NCBI GenBank assembly: GCA_963976055.1
Contig: CAXBJB010000008.1
Span: 62,001-126,000, forward strand
DNA: 64,000 nucleotides
Reading direction: 5' to 3'
Source of the DNA: UBA1479 sp963976055
Lineage (GTDB): Bacteria > Pseudomonadota > Alphaproteobacteria > Rhodospirillales > Casp-alpha2
Below the pieces are notes generated by a model. It saw only the letters and a program-made list of their open reading frames with translations, ran no database searches and was not told where the DNA came from. Made by a program: the position numbers and the translations under genes. The first letter of the stretch is position 1. Each line of letters begins with the position of its first letter. This document shows, piece after piece, positions 44,188 through 52,667 of the stretch.

Positions 44188-44209
44188 GGCGGGGCCAGAG
44201 GGCCCCGCC
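44188..44209 (+). other. Stable hairpin between infB and rbfA
   Basis: Perfect 9-bp stem GGCGGGGCC / GGCCCCGCC with AGAG loop and no U-run after it. It is more likely an mRNA stability or processing structure inside the operon than a terminator. Confidence 0.5.
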
Positions 44210-44234
44210 GGCCGGCCAATGGTAGCGCATCGCC

Positions 44235-44678
44235 ATGTCAGAAAAATCCCGTAAACGGCAGGCCGGGGCCAAGCCGCCCTCGCAGCGCCAGCTTCGCGTC
44301 GGCGAGGAACTGCGCCATGTCCTGGTGCGGATTCTCGAGCGCCGCGATTTCCGTGATCCGCTTTTGGCCGAGGCCAACCTCACGGTGACCGGCGTCGACG
44401 CCAGCCCGGACCTGCGCCGCGCCACCGTGTTCGTGGTGCCGCTCGGCGGCAGCGTGATGAGCGACATCGACACGGACGCGGTTCTCAAGGCGCTCAACCA
44501 CGCCACGCCCTATATCCGCCGCCAGGTCGCGGGGGAAATCAGCCTCAAGTTTCTGCCCCAGTTCTCCTTCCGCCTGGATCACAGCTTCGAACATGCGGGG
44601 CGCATCGGCGCCATCCTGCATGACCCCCGCGTGCGCCGCGACCTGGAAACCCCGGGCGACCCGGCGGACGACGAGTAG
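44235..44678 (+). CDS. rbfA: Ribosome-binding factor A
   Basis: 147-residue cold-adaptation and 30S maturation factor with a KH-like fold. The N-terminal QRQLRVGEELRHVLVRIL and the DLRRATVFVVPLG and LPQFSFRLDHSFEHAGRI stretches are typical. The basic start MSEKSRKRQAG and acidic end match alphaproteobacterial homologues. It lies between infB and truB (12 bp to truB). Confidence 0.95.
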   Translation: MSEKSRKRQAGAKPPSQRQLRVGEELRHVLVRILERRDFRDPLLAEANLTVTGVDASPDLRRATVFVVPLGGSVMSDIDTDAVLKALNHATPYIRRQVAGEISLKFLPQFSFRLDHSFEHAGRIGAILHDPRVRRDLETPGDPADDE

Positions 44679-44690
44679 GCCCGACGCAGG

Positions 44691-45632
44691 ATGGGCCGTC
44701 GCCGCAAGGGTCTCGCCATTCACGGCTGGATCAATCTCGACAAACCGTTGGGCGTGACCTCGACCCAGGCCGTGGGCCGGGTCAAGCGCCTGTTCAATGC
44801 CGCCAAGGTGGGCCATGGCGGCACCCTCGACCCGCTCGCCACGGGCATCCTGCCGATCGCCCTCGGCGAGGCGACCAAGACCGTGGCCTATGCCATGGAC
44901 GGGGAAAAGGAATACGTCTTCACCGTTCGTTTCGGGATCGAGACAGAAACCGGCGACGGCGAGGGCGCCGTATCGGCGGAAAGCGACGCGCGGCCCACGG
45001 AGGCCGAGATCGCGGCCGCCCTGCCGGCCTTCATCGGTGAGATCGACCAGGTGCCGCCGCGCTATTCGGCGATCAAGGTGGATGGCGAGCGGGCCTATGA
45101 CCTGGCCCGCGGCGGCGAGGATTTCGAGATGAAGTCCCGCCGCGTCACGGTCCTCGACCTGACCCTGGAAAGCCGCCCCGACGCGGACCATGCGGTGATC
45201 CGCTGTCGCTCGGGCAAGGGGGTCTACGTGCGCTCCCTGGCCCGCGATCTGGCGCGGGCACTCGGCACCGTCGGGCATGTTTCCGCGCTGCGCCGGACGG
45301 CGGTCGGGCCGTTCACGGAGAAGGGGTCGATTTCGCTAGATAATCTGGAGGCTCTGGGGCATAGTGCGCGCGATTCCGGGCACCTTTTGCCCGTCGAGAC
45401 CGCGCTGGACGACATCCCGGCGCTGGCCCTGACGGAAGCCGAGGCCCGGCGGCTGGCCCAGGGACAGGCCATTGCGGCCCTTCCCGTCGCCAGCCGTTCG
45501 CCGTTCAAGAACATCCGCCAAGGCGACATGGTTTCGGCCATGCTCGACGACCGGCTGGTGGCTCTGGCGGAGATCAAGGGCGGCGAAATCCGTCCTGTAC
45601 GGGTTCTGAACCTGGATGGTTCCGAAACCTGA
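44691..45632 (+). CDS. truB: tRNA pseudouridine-55 synthase
   Basis: 313-residue enzyme that makes pseudouridine 55 in the T-loop of tRNAs. The catalytic Asp is residue 47 in GHGGTLDPLATGILP. The N-terminal HGWINLDKPLGVTST and the conserved KGVYVRSLARDLARALG are present. A PUA-like C-terminal part completes the protein. It is 30 bp from rpsO and in the usual rbfA-truB-rpsO order. Confidence 0.97.
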   Translation: MGRRRKGLAIHGWINLDKPLGVTSTQAVGRVKRLFNAAKVGHGGTLDPLATGILPIALGEATKTVAYAMDGEKEYVFTVRFGIETETGDGEGAVSAESDARPTEAEIAAALPAFIGEIDQVPPRYSAIKVDGERAYDLARGGEDFEMKSRRVTVLDLTLESRPDADHAVIRCRSGKGVYVRSLARDLARALGTVGHVSALRRTAVGPFTEKGSISLDNLEALGHSARDSGHLLPVETALDDIPALALTEAEARRLAQGQAIAALPVASRSPFKNIRQGDMVSAMLDDRLVALAEIKGGEIRPVRVLNLDGSET

Positions 45633-45662
45633 TCTTCAACAATCAAGAACAGGAGTATGACG

Positions 45663-45932
45663 ATGTCGATTACCGCTGAGCGGAAGCAGGAACTTATTGG
45701 TGAGTTCCAATCGGGTAACGGCGACACCGGATCGCCCGAAGTTCAGGTCGCCATTCTGACCGAACGGATCGCCAATCTCACCGAACACATGAAAACCCAC
45801 AAGCGGGATTTCCATTCCCGTCGCGGTCTTCTCATGATGGTCGGCCAGCGCCGGCGTCTGTTGGACTATCTGAAAAAGAAGAACGACGGCCGCTACGAAG
45901 AGCTGGTCAAGCGCCTGGGTATTCGGCGCTAA
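45663..45932 (+). CDS. rpsO: 30S ribosomal protein S15
   Basis: 89-residue primary 16S rRNA-binding protein. The second of two in-frame ATGs (45663) is chosen because AGGAG at 45651-45655 is then 7 bp away and the product has the canonical S15 length. Conserved TGSPEVQVAILTERI and HRDFHSRRGLL-type residues (KTHKRDFHSRRGLLMMVGQRRRLL) are present. S15 often represses its own translation through its leader. Confidence 0.97.
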   Translation: MSITAERKQELIGEFQSGNGDTGSPEVQVAILTERIANLTEHMKTHKRDFHSRRGLLMMVGQRRRLLDYLKKKNDGRYEELVKRLGIRR

Positions 45933-46152
45933 TTTACAGGAATGGGCGTGCATCCGTCAGGTGACGGAATGTTCTCCGTGGGCGGCCAGGGTACGGATGC
46001 CGCCTTTTGCCCCGCCGTTTTCCGCCGCCGTCATGGCCCGCGGAAGACGCTTCGGGGCCGGTCCGCCGGCAGGGTGCCGGGGGACCAACGGGCAGGGGTC
46101 CGCGATTGGCGCGGGCTTCCGGTCCCACGTACGTTTGTAGGAAGAGTAGACA
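45933..46152 (+). other. rpsO-pnp intergenic leader
   Basis: A 220-bp gap with no credible gene. A small palindrome CCGTCA-GG-TGACGG (45954-45967) lies just after rpsO, and the rest is GC-rich with several short complementary stretches but no U-run terminator. In E. coli the equivalent region is cut by RNase III to let PNPase autoregulate; the same may apply here. Confidence 0.35.
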
Positions 46153-48339
46153 ATGATGTTTCAAGAGTTTCGTAAGGAAATTGACTGGGGTGGGCGCAAG
46201 CTGATCCTGGAGACCGGCAAGATTGCGCGTCAGGCCGACGGCGCCGTGCTTGCCACCTATGGCGACACCAAGGTGCTGTGCACCGTGGTCGCGGAAAAGA
46301 CGCCCCGTCCGGGCATCGATTTTTTCCCGCTGGCCGTCCATTACGTCGAAAAAGCCTATGCCGCCGGTAAGATTCCGGGTGGCTTTTTCAAGCGTGAAGG
46401 CCGCCCCGGCGAAAAGGAAATTCTCACCTCGCGCCTGATCGACCGGCCCATCCGGCCGCTGTTCGCGCCAGGCTACAAGAACGAAGTGCAGGTCATCTGC
46501 ACGGTCCTGACCCACGACCTGGAAAACGATCCGGACGTGCCGGCCATGATCGGCACCTCGGCGGCGCTGTGCATCTCGGGCGCGCCCTTCATGGGCCCGA
46601 TCTCGGGCTGCCGCGTCGGCCTGATCGACGGCGCGTTCGTGCTCAACCCGACCTGCGACCAGATGACGGAAACCAAGCTCGACCTGTTCGTCGCCGGCAC
46701 CCAGGAAGGCGTGCTGATGGTCGAATCGGAAGCCCACGAATTGTCGGAAGATGACATGCTGGGTGCTGTGATGTTCGGCCATAAGGCCAACCAGGACGTG
46801 ATCAAGGGCATCATCGAACTGGCCTCGGCCTGCGCCAAGGATCCCGTCGATCTGCCGGCCGAGCCGGAAGGCAAGAAGGCCCTGGCCGACAAGGTCAAGG
46901 CGCTCGCCGAAGACGGCCTGCGCGCCGCCTACAAGGAAACCGTCAAGCAGCTGCGTCAGGAAAAGATCTCGGCCGTGAAGTCGAAGGTTTCCGAAGAACT
47001 GGCGGCCGACGCCGGCATCGACCAGGACCTGGTCGGCGCGGCCCTCGGCGGCATCCTGAAGAAGCTGGAAAGCGACATCGTGCGCCGCGACATCCTGGCG
47101 ACCGGCAAGCGCATCGACGGCCGCGACACCAAGACCGTGCGCCCGATCGCCGCGGAAGTCGGCGTTCTGCCCCGGACCCACGGATCGGCCCTGTTCACCC
47201 GGGGCGAAACCCAGGCCCTGGTGGTCGCCACGCTGGGCACCGGCCAGGACGAACAGATCATCGACGATCTCGCCAACGATCATCGCCGCACCTTCATGCT
47301 GCACTATAACTTCCCGCCGTTCTCGGTTGGCGAAGCGGGCCGTTTCGGCTTTACCGGGCGGCGTGAAATCGGCCATGGCAAGCTGGCCTGGCGGGCGCTC
47401 AACCCGCTGATGCCGTCCAAGGACGAATTCCCCTATACCATCCGCGTTGTCTCGGAAATCACCGAATCCAACGGCTCGTCCTCGATGGCCACGGTCTGCG
47501 GCACCTCGCTGTCGCTGATGGACGCGGGCGTTCCGCTGCCGCGTCCGGTGGCGGGCATCGCCATGGGCCTGATCAAGGAAGGCGACGATTTCGCGGTCCT
47601 GTCGGACATCCTGGGTGATGAAGATCACCTGGGCGACATGGACTTCAAGGTTGCCGGTTCGTCCGAGGGCATTACCTCCCTGCAGATGGACATCAAGATC
47701 ACCTCGATCACCGAGGAAATCATGAAGATCGCCCTGGGCCAGGCCAAGGACGGCCGTCTGCACATCCTGGGCGAGATGTCCAAGGGGCTGACCTCGGCCC
47801 GTGAAGGGGTCGCGGATACGGCACCCCGGATCACCCAGTTCACCATCAACAAGGACAAGATCCGCGAAGTCATCGGCCCGGGTGGCAAGATGATCCGCGA
47901 AATCTGCGAGGTGACGGGCGCCAAGATCGACATCGAAGATGACGGCACCGTGCGTGTCGCCGCCGTCGATGCGGCCGCCGGCGAAGCCGCCATCGACTGG
48001 ATCAAGTCGATCACCCAGGAACCGGAAATCGGCGCCATCTACAACGGCAAGGTCGTGAAGGTCGTCGATTTCGGCGCTTTCGTGAACTTCATGGGCGCCA
48101 AGGACGGCCTGGTCCACATCTCGGAACTGGCCAACGAACGGGTCGGTCAGGTCACTGACGTCGTCAACGAAGGCGACCAGGTGAAGGTCAAGTTGATCGG
48201 CATCGACGACCGCGGCAAGGTCAAGCTGTCCATGCGGGTCGTCGACCAGGAAACCGGCGCGGACATCACCGACCAGGTCGGTGAACGGTCCGGCGGCGGT
48301 GGCCGGGGCGGCAAGCCGCGCGAGACGCAGGACGCCTAA
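46153..48339 (+). CDS. pnp: Polynucleotide phosphorylase
   Basis: 728-residue 3'-5' exoribonuclease and degradosome component. Two RNase PH domains (IDFFPLAVHYVEKAYAAGKIPGG and GAGVPLPRPVAGIAMGL-type stretches) flank an all-alpha domain. A KH domain (VIGPGGKMIREICEVTGAKIDIEDDG) and an S1 domain (GKVVKVVDFGAFVNFMGAKDGLVHISEL) follow. The start is the first of two ATGs behind GGAAGAG. It ends in a Gly/Arg tail, with a terminator hairpin 34 bp beyond. Confidence 0.98.
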   Translation: MMFQEFRKEIDWGGRKLILETGKIARQADGAVLATYGDTKVLCTVVAEKTPRPGIDFFPLAVHYVEKAYAAGKIPGGFFKREGRPGEKEILTSRLIDRPIRPLFAPGYKNEVQVICTVLTHDLENDPDVPAMIGTSAALCISGAPFMGPISGCRVGLIDGAFVLNPTCDQMTETKLDLFVAGTQEGVLMVESEAHELSEDDMLGAVMFGHKANQDVIKGIIELASACAKDPVDLPAEPEGKKALADKVKALAEDGLRAAYKETVKQLRQEKISAVKSKVSEELAADAGIDQDLVGAALGGILKKLESDIVRRDILATGKRIDGRDTKTVRPIAAEVGVLPRTHGSALFTRGETQALVVATLGTGQDEQIIDDLANDHRRTFMLHYNFPPFSVGEAGRFGFTGRREIGHGKLAWRALNPLMPSKDEFPYTIRVVSEITESNGSSSMATVCGTSLSLMDAGVPLPRPVAGIAMGLIKEGDDFAVLSDILGDEDHLGDMDFKVAGSSEGITSLQMDIKITSITEEIMKIALGQAKDGRLHILGEMSKGLTSAREGVADTAPRITQFTINKDKIREVIGPGGKMIREICEVTGAKIDIEDDGTVRVAAVDAAAGEAAIDWIKSITQEPEIGAIYNGKVVKVVDFGAFVNFMGAKDGLVHISELANERVGQVTDVVNEGDQVKVKLIGIDDRGKVKLSMRVVDQETGADITDQVGERSGGGGRGGKPRETQDA

Positions 48340-48372
48340 GCGGCATCCGGTCTGCATACGAAGTGCCTCAGA

Positions 48373-48401
48373 GGGCGGTGCCGGAAGCGGCGCCGCCCTT
48401 T
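48373..48401 (+). terminator. Terminator after pnp
   Basis: 11-bp stem with one G-U pair, GGGCGGTGCCG (48373-48383) / CGGCGCCGCCC (48388-48398), loop GAAG, followed by TTTGTCATT. The U-run is short, so termination may be partial. Confidence 0.6.
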
Positions 48402-48423
48402 GTCATTGGGCTGTTCGCCACGG

Positions 48424-48453
48424 TTGCCTTGGGGCGGATTCTCTGGCTATTGT
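48424..48453 (+). promoter_or_regulatory. Candidate fabA promoter
   Basis: TTGCCT (48424-48429) and TATTGT (48448-48453) are spaced 18 bp, each matching the sigma-70 consensus at about 4 of 6 positions. The site lies after the pnp terminator and 138 bp before the GTG of fabA. TTCTAAA at 48482-48488 in the leader equals the right half of the iron-control-like sites near irr and rubrerythrin; its role is speculative. Confidence 0.35.
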
Positions 48454-48590
48454 GCGGCTGAGATCAAGCTCAAGAATCCGGTTCTAAACGGCCCGGACAA
48501 AACAGAAACTTAAAAGCCGTGTTGCCGGGGGGGATGCCCGCATTCAAGACGGCTTGCCCAAGGGAGGCGGGCAGGAATGGCCGCAAGCGT

Positions 48591-49103
48591 GTGACCAAAA
48601 AAAACGCCTATTCCTATGAAGATTTGATCGCCTGCGGAAAGGGCGAATTGTTCGGGCCCGGCAACGCGCAGTTGCCGCTGCCGCCGATGCTGATGTTCGA
48701 CCGCATCACCGCGATTTCCGACGAAGGCGGCGCCAACGGCAAGGGCTATGCCGAGGCCGAATTCGACATCAATCCGGACCTGTGGTTCTTCAAGTGCCAC
48801 TTCCAGGGCGACCCGGTGATGCCCGGCTGCCTGGGCCTCGACGCCCTGTGGCAGCTGCTGGGCTTCTACCTGGGCTGGACGGGCGCCCCCGGCCGCGGCC
48901 GGGCGTTGGGCGTCGGCAACGTGAAGTTCACGGGCCAGGTTCAGCCGGACGCCAAATTGGTCCAGTACCGCATCGATATCCGGCGCGTCATGGCGCGCCA
49001 GATCACCCTCGGCATCGCCAACGGCGTGATGCTCGTGGACGGCAAAACCGCCTACGAGACCGAGGATTTACGCGTAACCTTGTTTACCGACCCCGAAGGG
49101 TAG
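48591..49103 (+). CDS. fabA: 3-hydroxydecanoyl-ACP dehydratase/isomerase FabA
   Basis: 170-residue dehydratase that introduces the cis double bond for unsaturated fatty acids. The GTG start at 48591 puts the catalytic His at residue 70 (KCHFQGDPVMPG) and Asp at 84 (LGLDALWQL), the same numbers as in E. coli FabA, which supports this start over longer in-frame options at 48519 and 48534. The following GFYLGWTGAPGRGRALGVG and KFTGQVQP are conserved. fabB starts 12 bp downstream. Confidence 0.96.
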   Translation: MTKKNAYSYEDLIACGKGELFGPGNAQLPLPPMLMFDRITAISDEGGANGKGYAEAEFDINPDLWFFKCHFQGDPVMPGCLGLDALWQLLGFYLGWTGAPGRGRALGVGNVKFTGQVQPDAKLVQYRIDIRRVMARQITLGIANGVMLVDGKTAYETEDLRVTLFTDPEG

Positions 49104-49115
49104 TAAGAGAAGCCC

Positions 49116-50336
49116 ATGAGACGTGTGGTCGTTACCGGAATGGGAATCGTGTCACCGATCGGCAGCAACGTTGCCGAGGTGACGGACAGCCTGCGCGCGG
49201 GGCGCTCGGGCATCGTGTTCTGCCCTGAGTATGCGGAGCGCGGGTTCCGCTCGCATCTGCACGGCGCGCCCAAGATCGACATGGACGATCTGATCGACCG
49301 CAAGCTGCGCCGCTTCATGGGCGACGGCGCGGCCTATGCCTATATCGCCATGAAGGAAGCCATCGCCGACGCCGGGCTGTCTGACGCCGATGTATCCGAC
49401 GAGCGCACGGGCCTGGTCATGGGCTCGGGCGGACCGTCGACCTCGGCCCTGATCGACGCCGCCGACACGGCCCGCGAAAAGGGCGCCAAGCGCATCGGCC
49501 CCTATGCGGTGCCCAAGGCCATGTGCTCCACCGTGTCGGCCAACATGGCCACCGCCTATCACATGCGGGGCCTCAGCTATTCCATCTCGTCGGCCTGTTC
49601 GACCTCGGCGCACTGCATCGGCAACGGCGCCGAATTGATCCAATGGGGCAAGCAGGACGTGGTGTTCGCCGGCGGCGGCGAGGAGCTGCATTGGTCGCTG
49701 ACCGTGCTGTTCGACGCCATGGGCGCCTTGTCCTCCAAATACAACGATACGCCCGAGCGCGCGTCGCGTCCCTTCGACGCCGGCCGCGACGGCTTCGTCA
49801 TCGCCGGCGGCGCCGGCGTGGTGGTGCTCGAGGAACTGGAACGCGCCCAGGCGCGGGGCGCCAAGATCTACGGTGAAGTGGTCGGCTATGGTGCCACGTC
49901 GGACGGCGTCGACATGGTCGCCCCCTCGGGCGAAGGGGCCATGCGCTGCATGCGGCTGGCGACGGCGGCCCTCGGCAACACCAAGGTCGATTACATCAAC
50001 GCGCATGGGACCTCGACCCCGGCCGGCGACATGACCGAACTGAAGGCGATTCAAGAGGTGTTCGGCGCCCACAAGCCGAAGATCTCCTCGACCAAATCGC
50101 TGACCGGCCATTCCCAGGGGGCCACGGGCGCGCACGAGGCGATTTATTCCCTGATCATGCTGAACAACGATTTCATCGCCGCCTCCGCCAACGTGGAAAA
50201 CCTCGACCCGGAAGCGGGCGACGCGGACATCGTGACCAAGCGCATCGACGACGCGGGCCTGAACTGCGTGCTGTCCAATTCCTTCGGTTTCGGCGGCACC
50301 AACGCCACGCTGGCGTTCAAGCGGCTCGAGGCATAA
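49116..50336 (+). CDS. fabB: 3-oxoacyl-ACP synthase I FabB
   Basis: 406-residue condensing enzyme that elongates the unsaturated intermediates made by FabA. The catalytic triad is Cys161 (SSACSTSAHCIG), His297 (NAHGTSTPAGD) and His332 (TGHSQGATG). MRRVVVTGMGIVSPIG is the standard N-terminus. It is the middle gene of fabA-fabB-fabI; fabI starts 37 bp further on. Confidence 0.97.
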   Translation: MRRVVVTGMGIVSPIGSNVAEVTDSLRAGRSGIVFCPEYAERGFRSHLHGAPKIDMDDLIDRKLRRFMGDGAAYAYIAMKEAIADAGLSDADVSDERTGLVMGSGGPSTSALIDAADTAREKGAKRIGPYAVPKAMCSTVSANMATAYHMRGLSYSISSACSTSAHCIGNGAELIQWGKQDVVFAGGGEELHWSLTVLFDAMGALSSKYNDTPERASRPFDAGRDGFVIAGGAGVVVLEELERAQARGAKIYGEVVGYGATSDGVDMVAPSGEGAMRCMRLATAALGNTKVDYINAHGTSTPAGDMTELKAIQEVFGAHKPKISSTKSLTGHSQGATGAHEAIYSLIMLNNDFIAASANVENLDPEAGDADIVTKRIDDAGLNCVLSNSFGFGGTNATLAFKRLEA

Positions 50337-50373
50337 TCGGCGGGCCGCCGCCGGCCCGCGCAGGAGAAGTCTC

Positions 50374-51234
50374 ATGAACGGCCCCGTTGACGGATCTGGC
50401 GTGCCCCCCCAGGACACACCCGATGCGCCCGCCTTGCACTCCAACATCATGGCCGGCCGCCGGGGCCTGGTGCTGGGCGTCGCCAACGACCATTCCATCG
50501 CCTGGGGCATCGCCCGGACCCTGCGTCAGCATGGCGCGGAACTTGCCTTCACCTATCAGAACGAGGCCATCGCCAAACGGGTGACCCCGCTCGCGGCCGA
50601 GCTCGGCTCGACCCTGGTCATGCCTTGCGAGGTCGAGGACCAGGCCTCGATCGACAGCGTGTTCGCCCGCCTCAAGGCGGAATGGGGCGGGCTGGATTTC
50701 GTGGTCCACGCGGTCGCCTATTCGGACAAGGACGAACTCAAGGGAAAGTATCTGAACACGTCGCGCGATAACTTCCTGCGCACCATGGACGTCAGCTGCT
50801 ATTCCTTCACGGCCCTGGCCCGCGCCGCGTCGGAACTGATGGGCGAAGGCGGCGCCCTGGTGACCCTGACCTATTCCGGTTCGAGCCGGGTGATGCCCAA
50901 CTACAACGTCATGGGCGTGGCCAAGGCGGCGCTGGAAGCCAGCGTGCGCTATCTCGCCGCCAACCTGGGGCGGCAGGGCATCCGGGTCAACGCGATCTCG
51001 GCCGGGCCCATGCGCACGCTCGCCGGCAGCGCCATCGGCGGGGCGCGCCACGTTTACAAGTGGAACCAGCGCCATGCGCCGCTGAAGCGCACGGTGCGGC
51101 TTGAGGATGTCGGGGGGGCGGCGCTCTACCTGCTGTCCGAGCTGTCCGCCGGGGTCACCGGCGAGGTCCACCACGTCGATTCCGGCTATAACATCATTGG
51201 TCTGCCCAATCCCGAGGACATGGTCGACGATTGA
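50374..51234 (+). CDS. fabI: Enoyl-ACP reductase FabI
   Basis: 286-residue NADH-dependent reductase for the last step of each fatty acid elongation cycle. The Rossmann start GLVLGVANDHSIAWGIA, Tyr167/Tyr177 and Lys184 in TYSGSSRVMPNYNVMGVAKA, and AGPMRTLAGSAI are FabI signatures. A 25-residue polar N-terminal extension precedes the domain. It completes the fabA-fabB-fabI operon. irr starts 136 bp downstream behind its own promoter-like region. Confidence 0.96.
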   Translation: MNGPVDGSGVPPQDTPDAPALHSNIMAGRRGLVLGVANDHSIAWGIARTLRQHGAELAFTYQNEAIAKRVTPLAAELGSTLVMPCEVEDQASIDSVFARLKAEWGGLDFVVHAVAYSDKDELKGKYLNTSRDNFLRTMDVSCYSFTALARAASELMGEGGALVTLTYSGSSRVMPNYNVMGVAKAALEASVRYLAANLGRQGIRVNAISAGPMRTLAGSAIGGARHVYKWNQRHAPLKRTVRLEDVGGAALYLLSELSAGVTGEVHHVDSGYNIIGLPNPEDMVDD

Positions 51235-51261
51235 GCGCGGCTGCGCGGAATTTTCAGACCG

Positions 51262-51286
51262 TCCAGGCATAACAATTAAGCCTGGA
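51262..51286. repeat. Inverted repeat between fabI and irr
   Basis: Perfect 7-bp arms TCCAGGC (51262-51268) and GCCTGGA (51280-51286) around an 11-base AT-rich loop. No U-run follows. It occupies the place where the -35 of the irr promoter would lie, so it may be an operator or a weak end of the fab transcript. Confidence 0.45.
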
Positions 51287-51292
51287 ATAAAC

Positions 51293-51324
51293 TTTAGACA
51301 TCTTTATATAATCATTCTAATTAT
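51293..51324 (+). promoter_or_regulatory. irr promoter -10 and iron-control-like half sites
   Basis: A perfect TATAAT lies at 51307-51312, with no clear -35. It is overlapped by the imperfect dyad ATAAT-N7-ATTAT (51308-51324), which contains TTCTAA (51315-51320). A facing half site TTTAGA is at 51293-51298. Such half sites resemble Irr iron control elements, so autoregulation of irr is plausible. Confidence 0.45.
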
Positions 51325-51370
51325 GAAGATGGTGCCCGGGAGGCGCCGCACAACAAAGGTGCGCGACCGA

Positions 51371-51838
51371 ATGATGAAGATGCACATCCCCCATGATACG
51401 CGGCCCCATGACACGCGGCAGGACGCCCGGCCCTTCAGCCATATCCTGGAACGGCTGCGGGGCGCCGGCCTGCGCCCGACGCGTCAGCGCATGGCCCTGG
51501 CCAAGCTGCTGTTCGAGGGCGGCGACCGCCATCTGACGGCGGAAATGCTGCACGCGGACGCCCAGTCGGCCAACGTGCGGGTGTCGCTCGCCACCGTGTA
51601 CAACACCCTGCACCAGTTCCACCGCGCTGGCCTGCTGCGCGAGATCGTCGTCGATTCCCAGCGCACCTACTTCGACACCAACATGTCGGACCACCATCAT
51701 TTCTATTTCGATCAGTCGGGCGAGTTGGCCGACATTCCCGGCGACCAGGTCGAGGTCGCGGCCCTGCCGGCGGCGCCGGACGGGATGGAAGTGTCGCGCG
51801 TCGACGTGGTCGTGCGGGTGCGCCCCCAAGGGGCCTGA
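51371..51838 (+). CDS. irr: Irr-type iron response regulator (Fur family)
   Basis: 155-residue Fur-superfamily regulator. GLRPTRQRMALAKLLFEGG and SLATVYNTLHQFHRAGLL form the winged helix. DHHHFYF contains the His triplet (108-110) typical of Irr, which in rhizobia binds haem and is degraded when iron is plentiful. The structural-zinc Cys pairs of Fur are absent. The ATG 51371 has AAAGGTG upstream; a second ATG follows at once. Irr genes are commonly linked to fabA/fabB in alphaproteobacteria, as here. The likely targets include its own promoter and the rubrerythrin gene. Confidence 0.92.
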   Translation: MMKMHIPHDTRPHDTRQDARPFSHILERLRGAGLRPTRQRMALAKLLFEGGDRHLTAEMLHADAQSANVRVSLATVYNTLHQFHRAGLLREIVVDSQRTYFDTNMSDHHHFYFDQSGELADIPGDQVEVAALPAAPDGMEVSRVDVVVRVRPQGA

Positions 51839-51939
51839 CGAGGTCGCCTGACGGCCGCACAACGCAAGCGGCCCTTACGACACCCGATGCTCTGTGCCCC
51901 GCCCCTTTCCAGGGGCCGGGAAGGCCTGTCTTCATCAGA

Positions 51940-51985
51940 TTAAAATAATTCTAAACTTGACAACAACCGCCTGTCATCGCATAAC
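51940..51985 (+). promoter_or_regulatory. Rubrerythrin promoter with iron-control-element-like palindrome
   Basis: TTAAAA-TAA-TTCTAA (51940-51954) is a dyad with one mismatch resembling the Irr iron control element. It lies directly upstream of a good promoter: TTGACA (51957-51962), 17 bp, CATAAC (51980-51985). Placement upstream of the -35 is the arrangement seen where Irr activates rather than represses; the direction here is inference. Confidence 0.55.
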
Positions 51986-52034
51986 CTTTATCTCTAAAAA
52001 CCTTGTCCACCAAACGTATCTAGGGAGTCATGCA

Positions 52035-52451
52035 ATGAGCCTCAAAGGCAGCCAGACCGAAGAAAACCTGAAAGCCGCGTTCGCCGGGGAATCCCAGGCC
52101 AACCGCCGCTATCTCTATTTCGCCCAGAAGGCCGACGTCGAGGGCTACAATGACGTCGCCGCCGTGTTCCGGTCGACGGCCGAAGGCGAAACCGGCCATG
52201 CCCACGGCCATCTGGAATTCCTCGAAGAAACCGGCGACCCGGCCACGGGCGAGCCGATCGGCCCGACCGGCTCGAACCTGAAGGCCGCCATCGCCGGTGA
52301 AACCCACGAATACACCGACATGTATCCCGGCATGGCCAAAACGGCCCGCGACGAAGGCTTCGACGAAATCGCCGATTGGTTCGAAACCCTCGCCAAGGCT
52401 GAAAAGTCCCACGCCGGCCGCTTCCAGAAAGCGCTCGACAGCCTGGACTAA
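52035..52451 (+). CDS. Rubrerythrin-family diiron protein without rubredoxin domain
   Basis: 138-residue ferritin-like four-helix protein. All diiron ligands of rubrerythrin are in place: Glu19, Glu52 and His55 (ExxH), Glu89 and Glu92, Glu123 and His126 (ExxH). It contains no cysteine and ends where the C-terminal rubredoxin domain of classical rubrerythrins (about 190 residues) would begin, so the electron donor must be another protein. Family members reduce hydrogen peroxide to water. AGGGAG is 7 bp before the ATG at 52035. Its neighbours are irr upstream and the Fe-S protein downstream. Confidence 0.93.
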   Translation: MSLKGSQTEENLKAAFAGESQANRRYLYFAQKADVEGYNDVAAVFRSTAEGETGHAHGHLEFLEETGDPATGEPIGPTGSNLKAAIAGETHEYTDMYPGMAKTARDEGFDEIADWFETLAKAEKSHAGRFQKALDSLD

Positions 52452-52483
52452 TCCGCCAGGATTAAATCCGCATGATCCGGTTG

Positions 52484-52510
52484 CGGCGCGGACGGTTGCC
52501 GTCCGCGCCG
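52484..52510 (+). other. Long perfect hairpin between rubrerythrin and Fe-S protein genes
   Basis: 12-bp perfect stem, CGGCGCGGACGG (52484-52495) / CCGTCCGCGCCG (52499-52510), with a three-base loop and no U-run. In a shared transcript it would protect the 3' end of the rubrerythrin message and lower expression of the downstream genes. The whole 216-bp gap holds no credible gene. Confidence 0.55.
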
Positions 52511-52667
52511 GCCGGGTTAGGCCGCAACGCGCCGCGCGACCGCCGTGCGGGGTGGTTGCGGTGTTGCGACAGCTTGATACCCGATCAGACCGCTTTCGGG
52601 GGAGGAAGCGCGTCTCTGTCGATCCGCCGTCCGGATTTACCCCCGGGCCGCATGAAAAGGACATGAC

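Noticed and set aside
45942..46175. 77-codon frame between rpsO and pnp
   Set aside because: It overlaps the pnp start and has no recognisable sequence; more likely an untranslated leader.
45934..48357. 807-codon open frame on the minus strand
   Set aside because: Antisense to pnp, which is complete and conserved.
52472..52666. 64-codon frame between rubrerythrin and the Fe-S gene
   Set aside because: No ribosome binding site, and it runs through the 12-bp hairpin; composition is Arg/Gly-rich noise.
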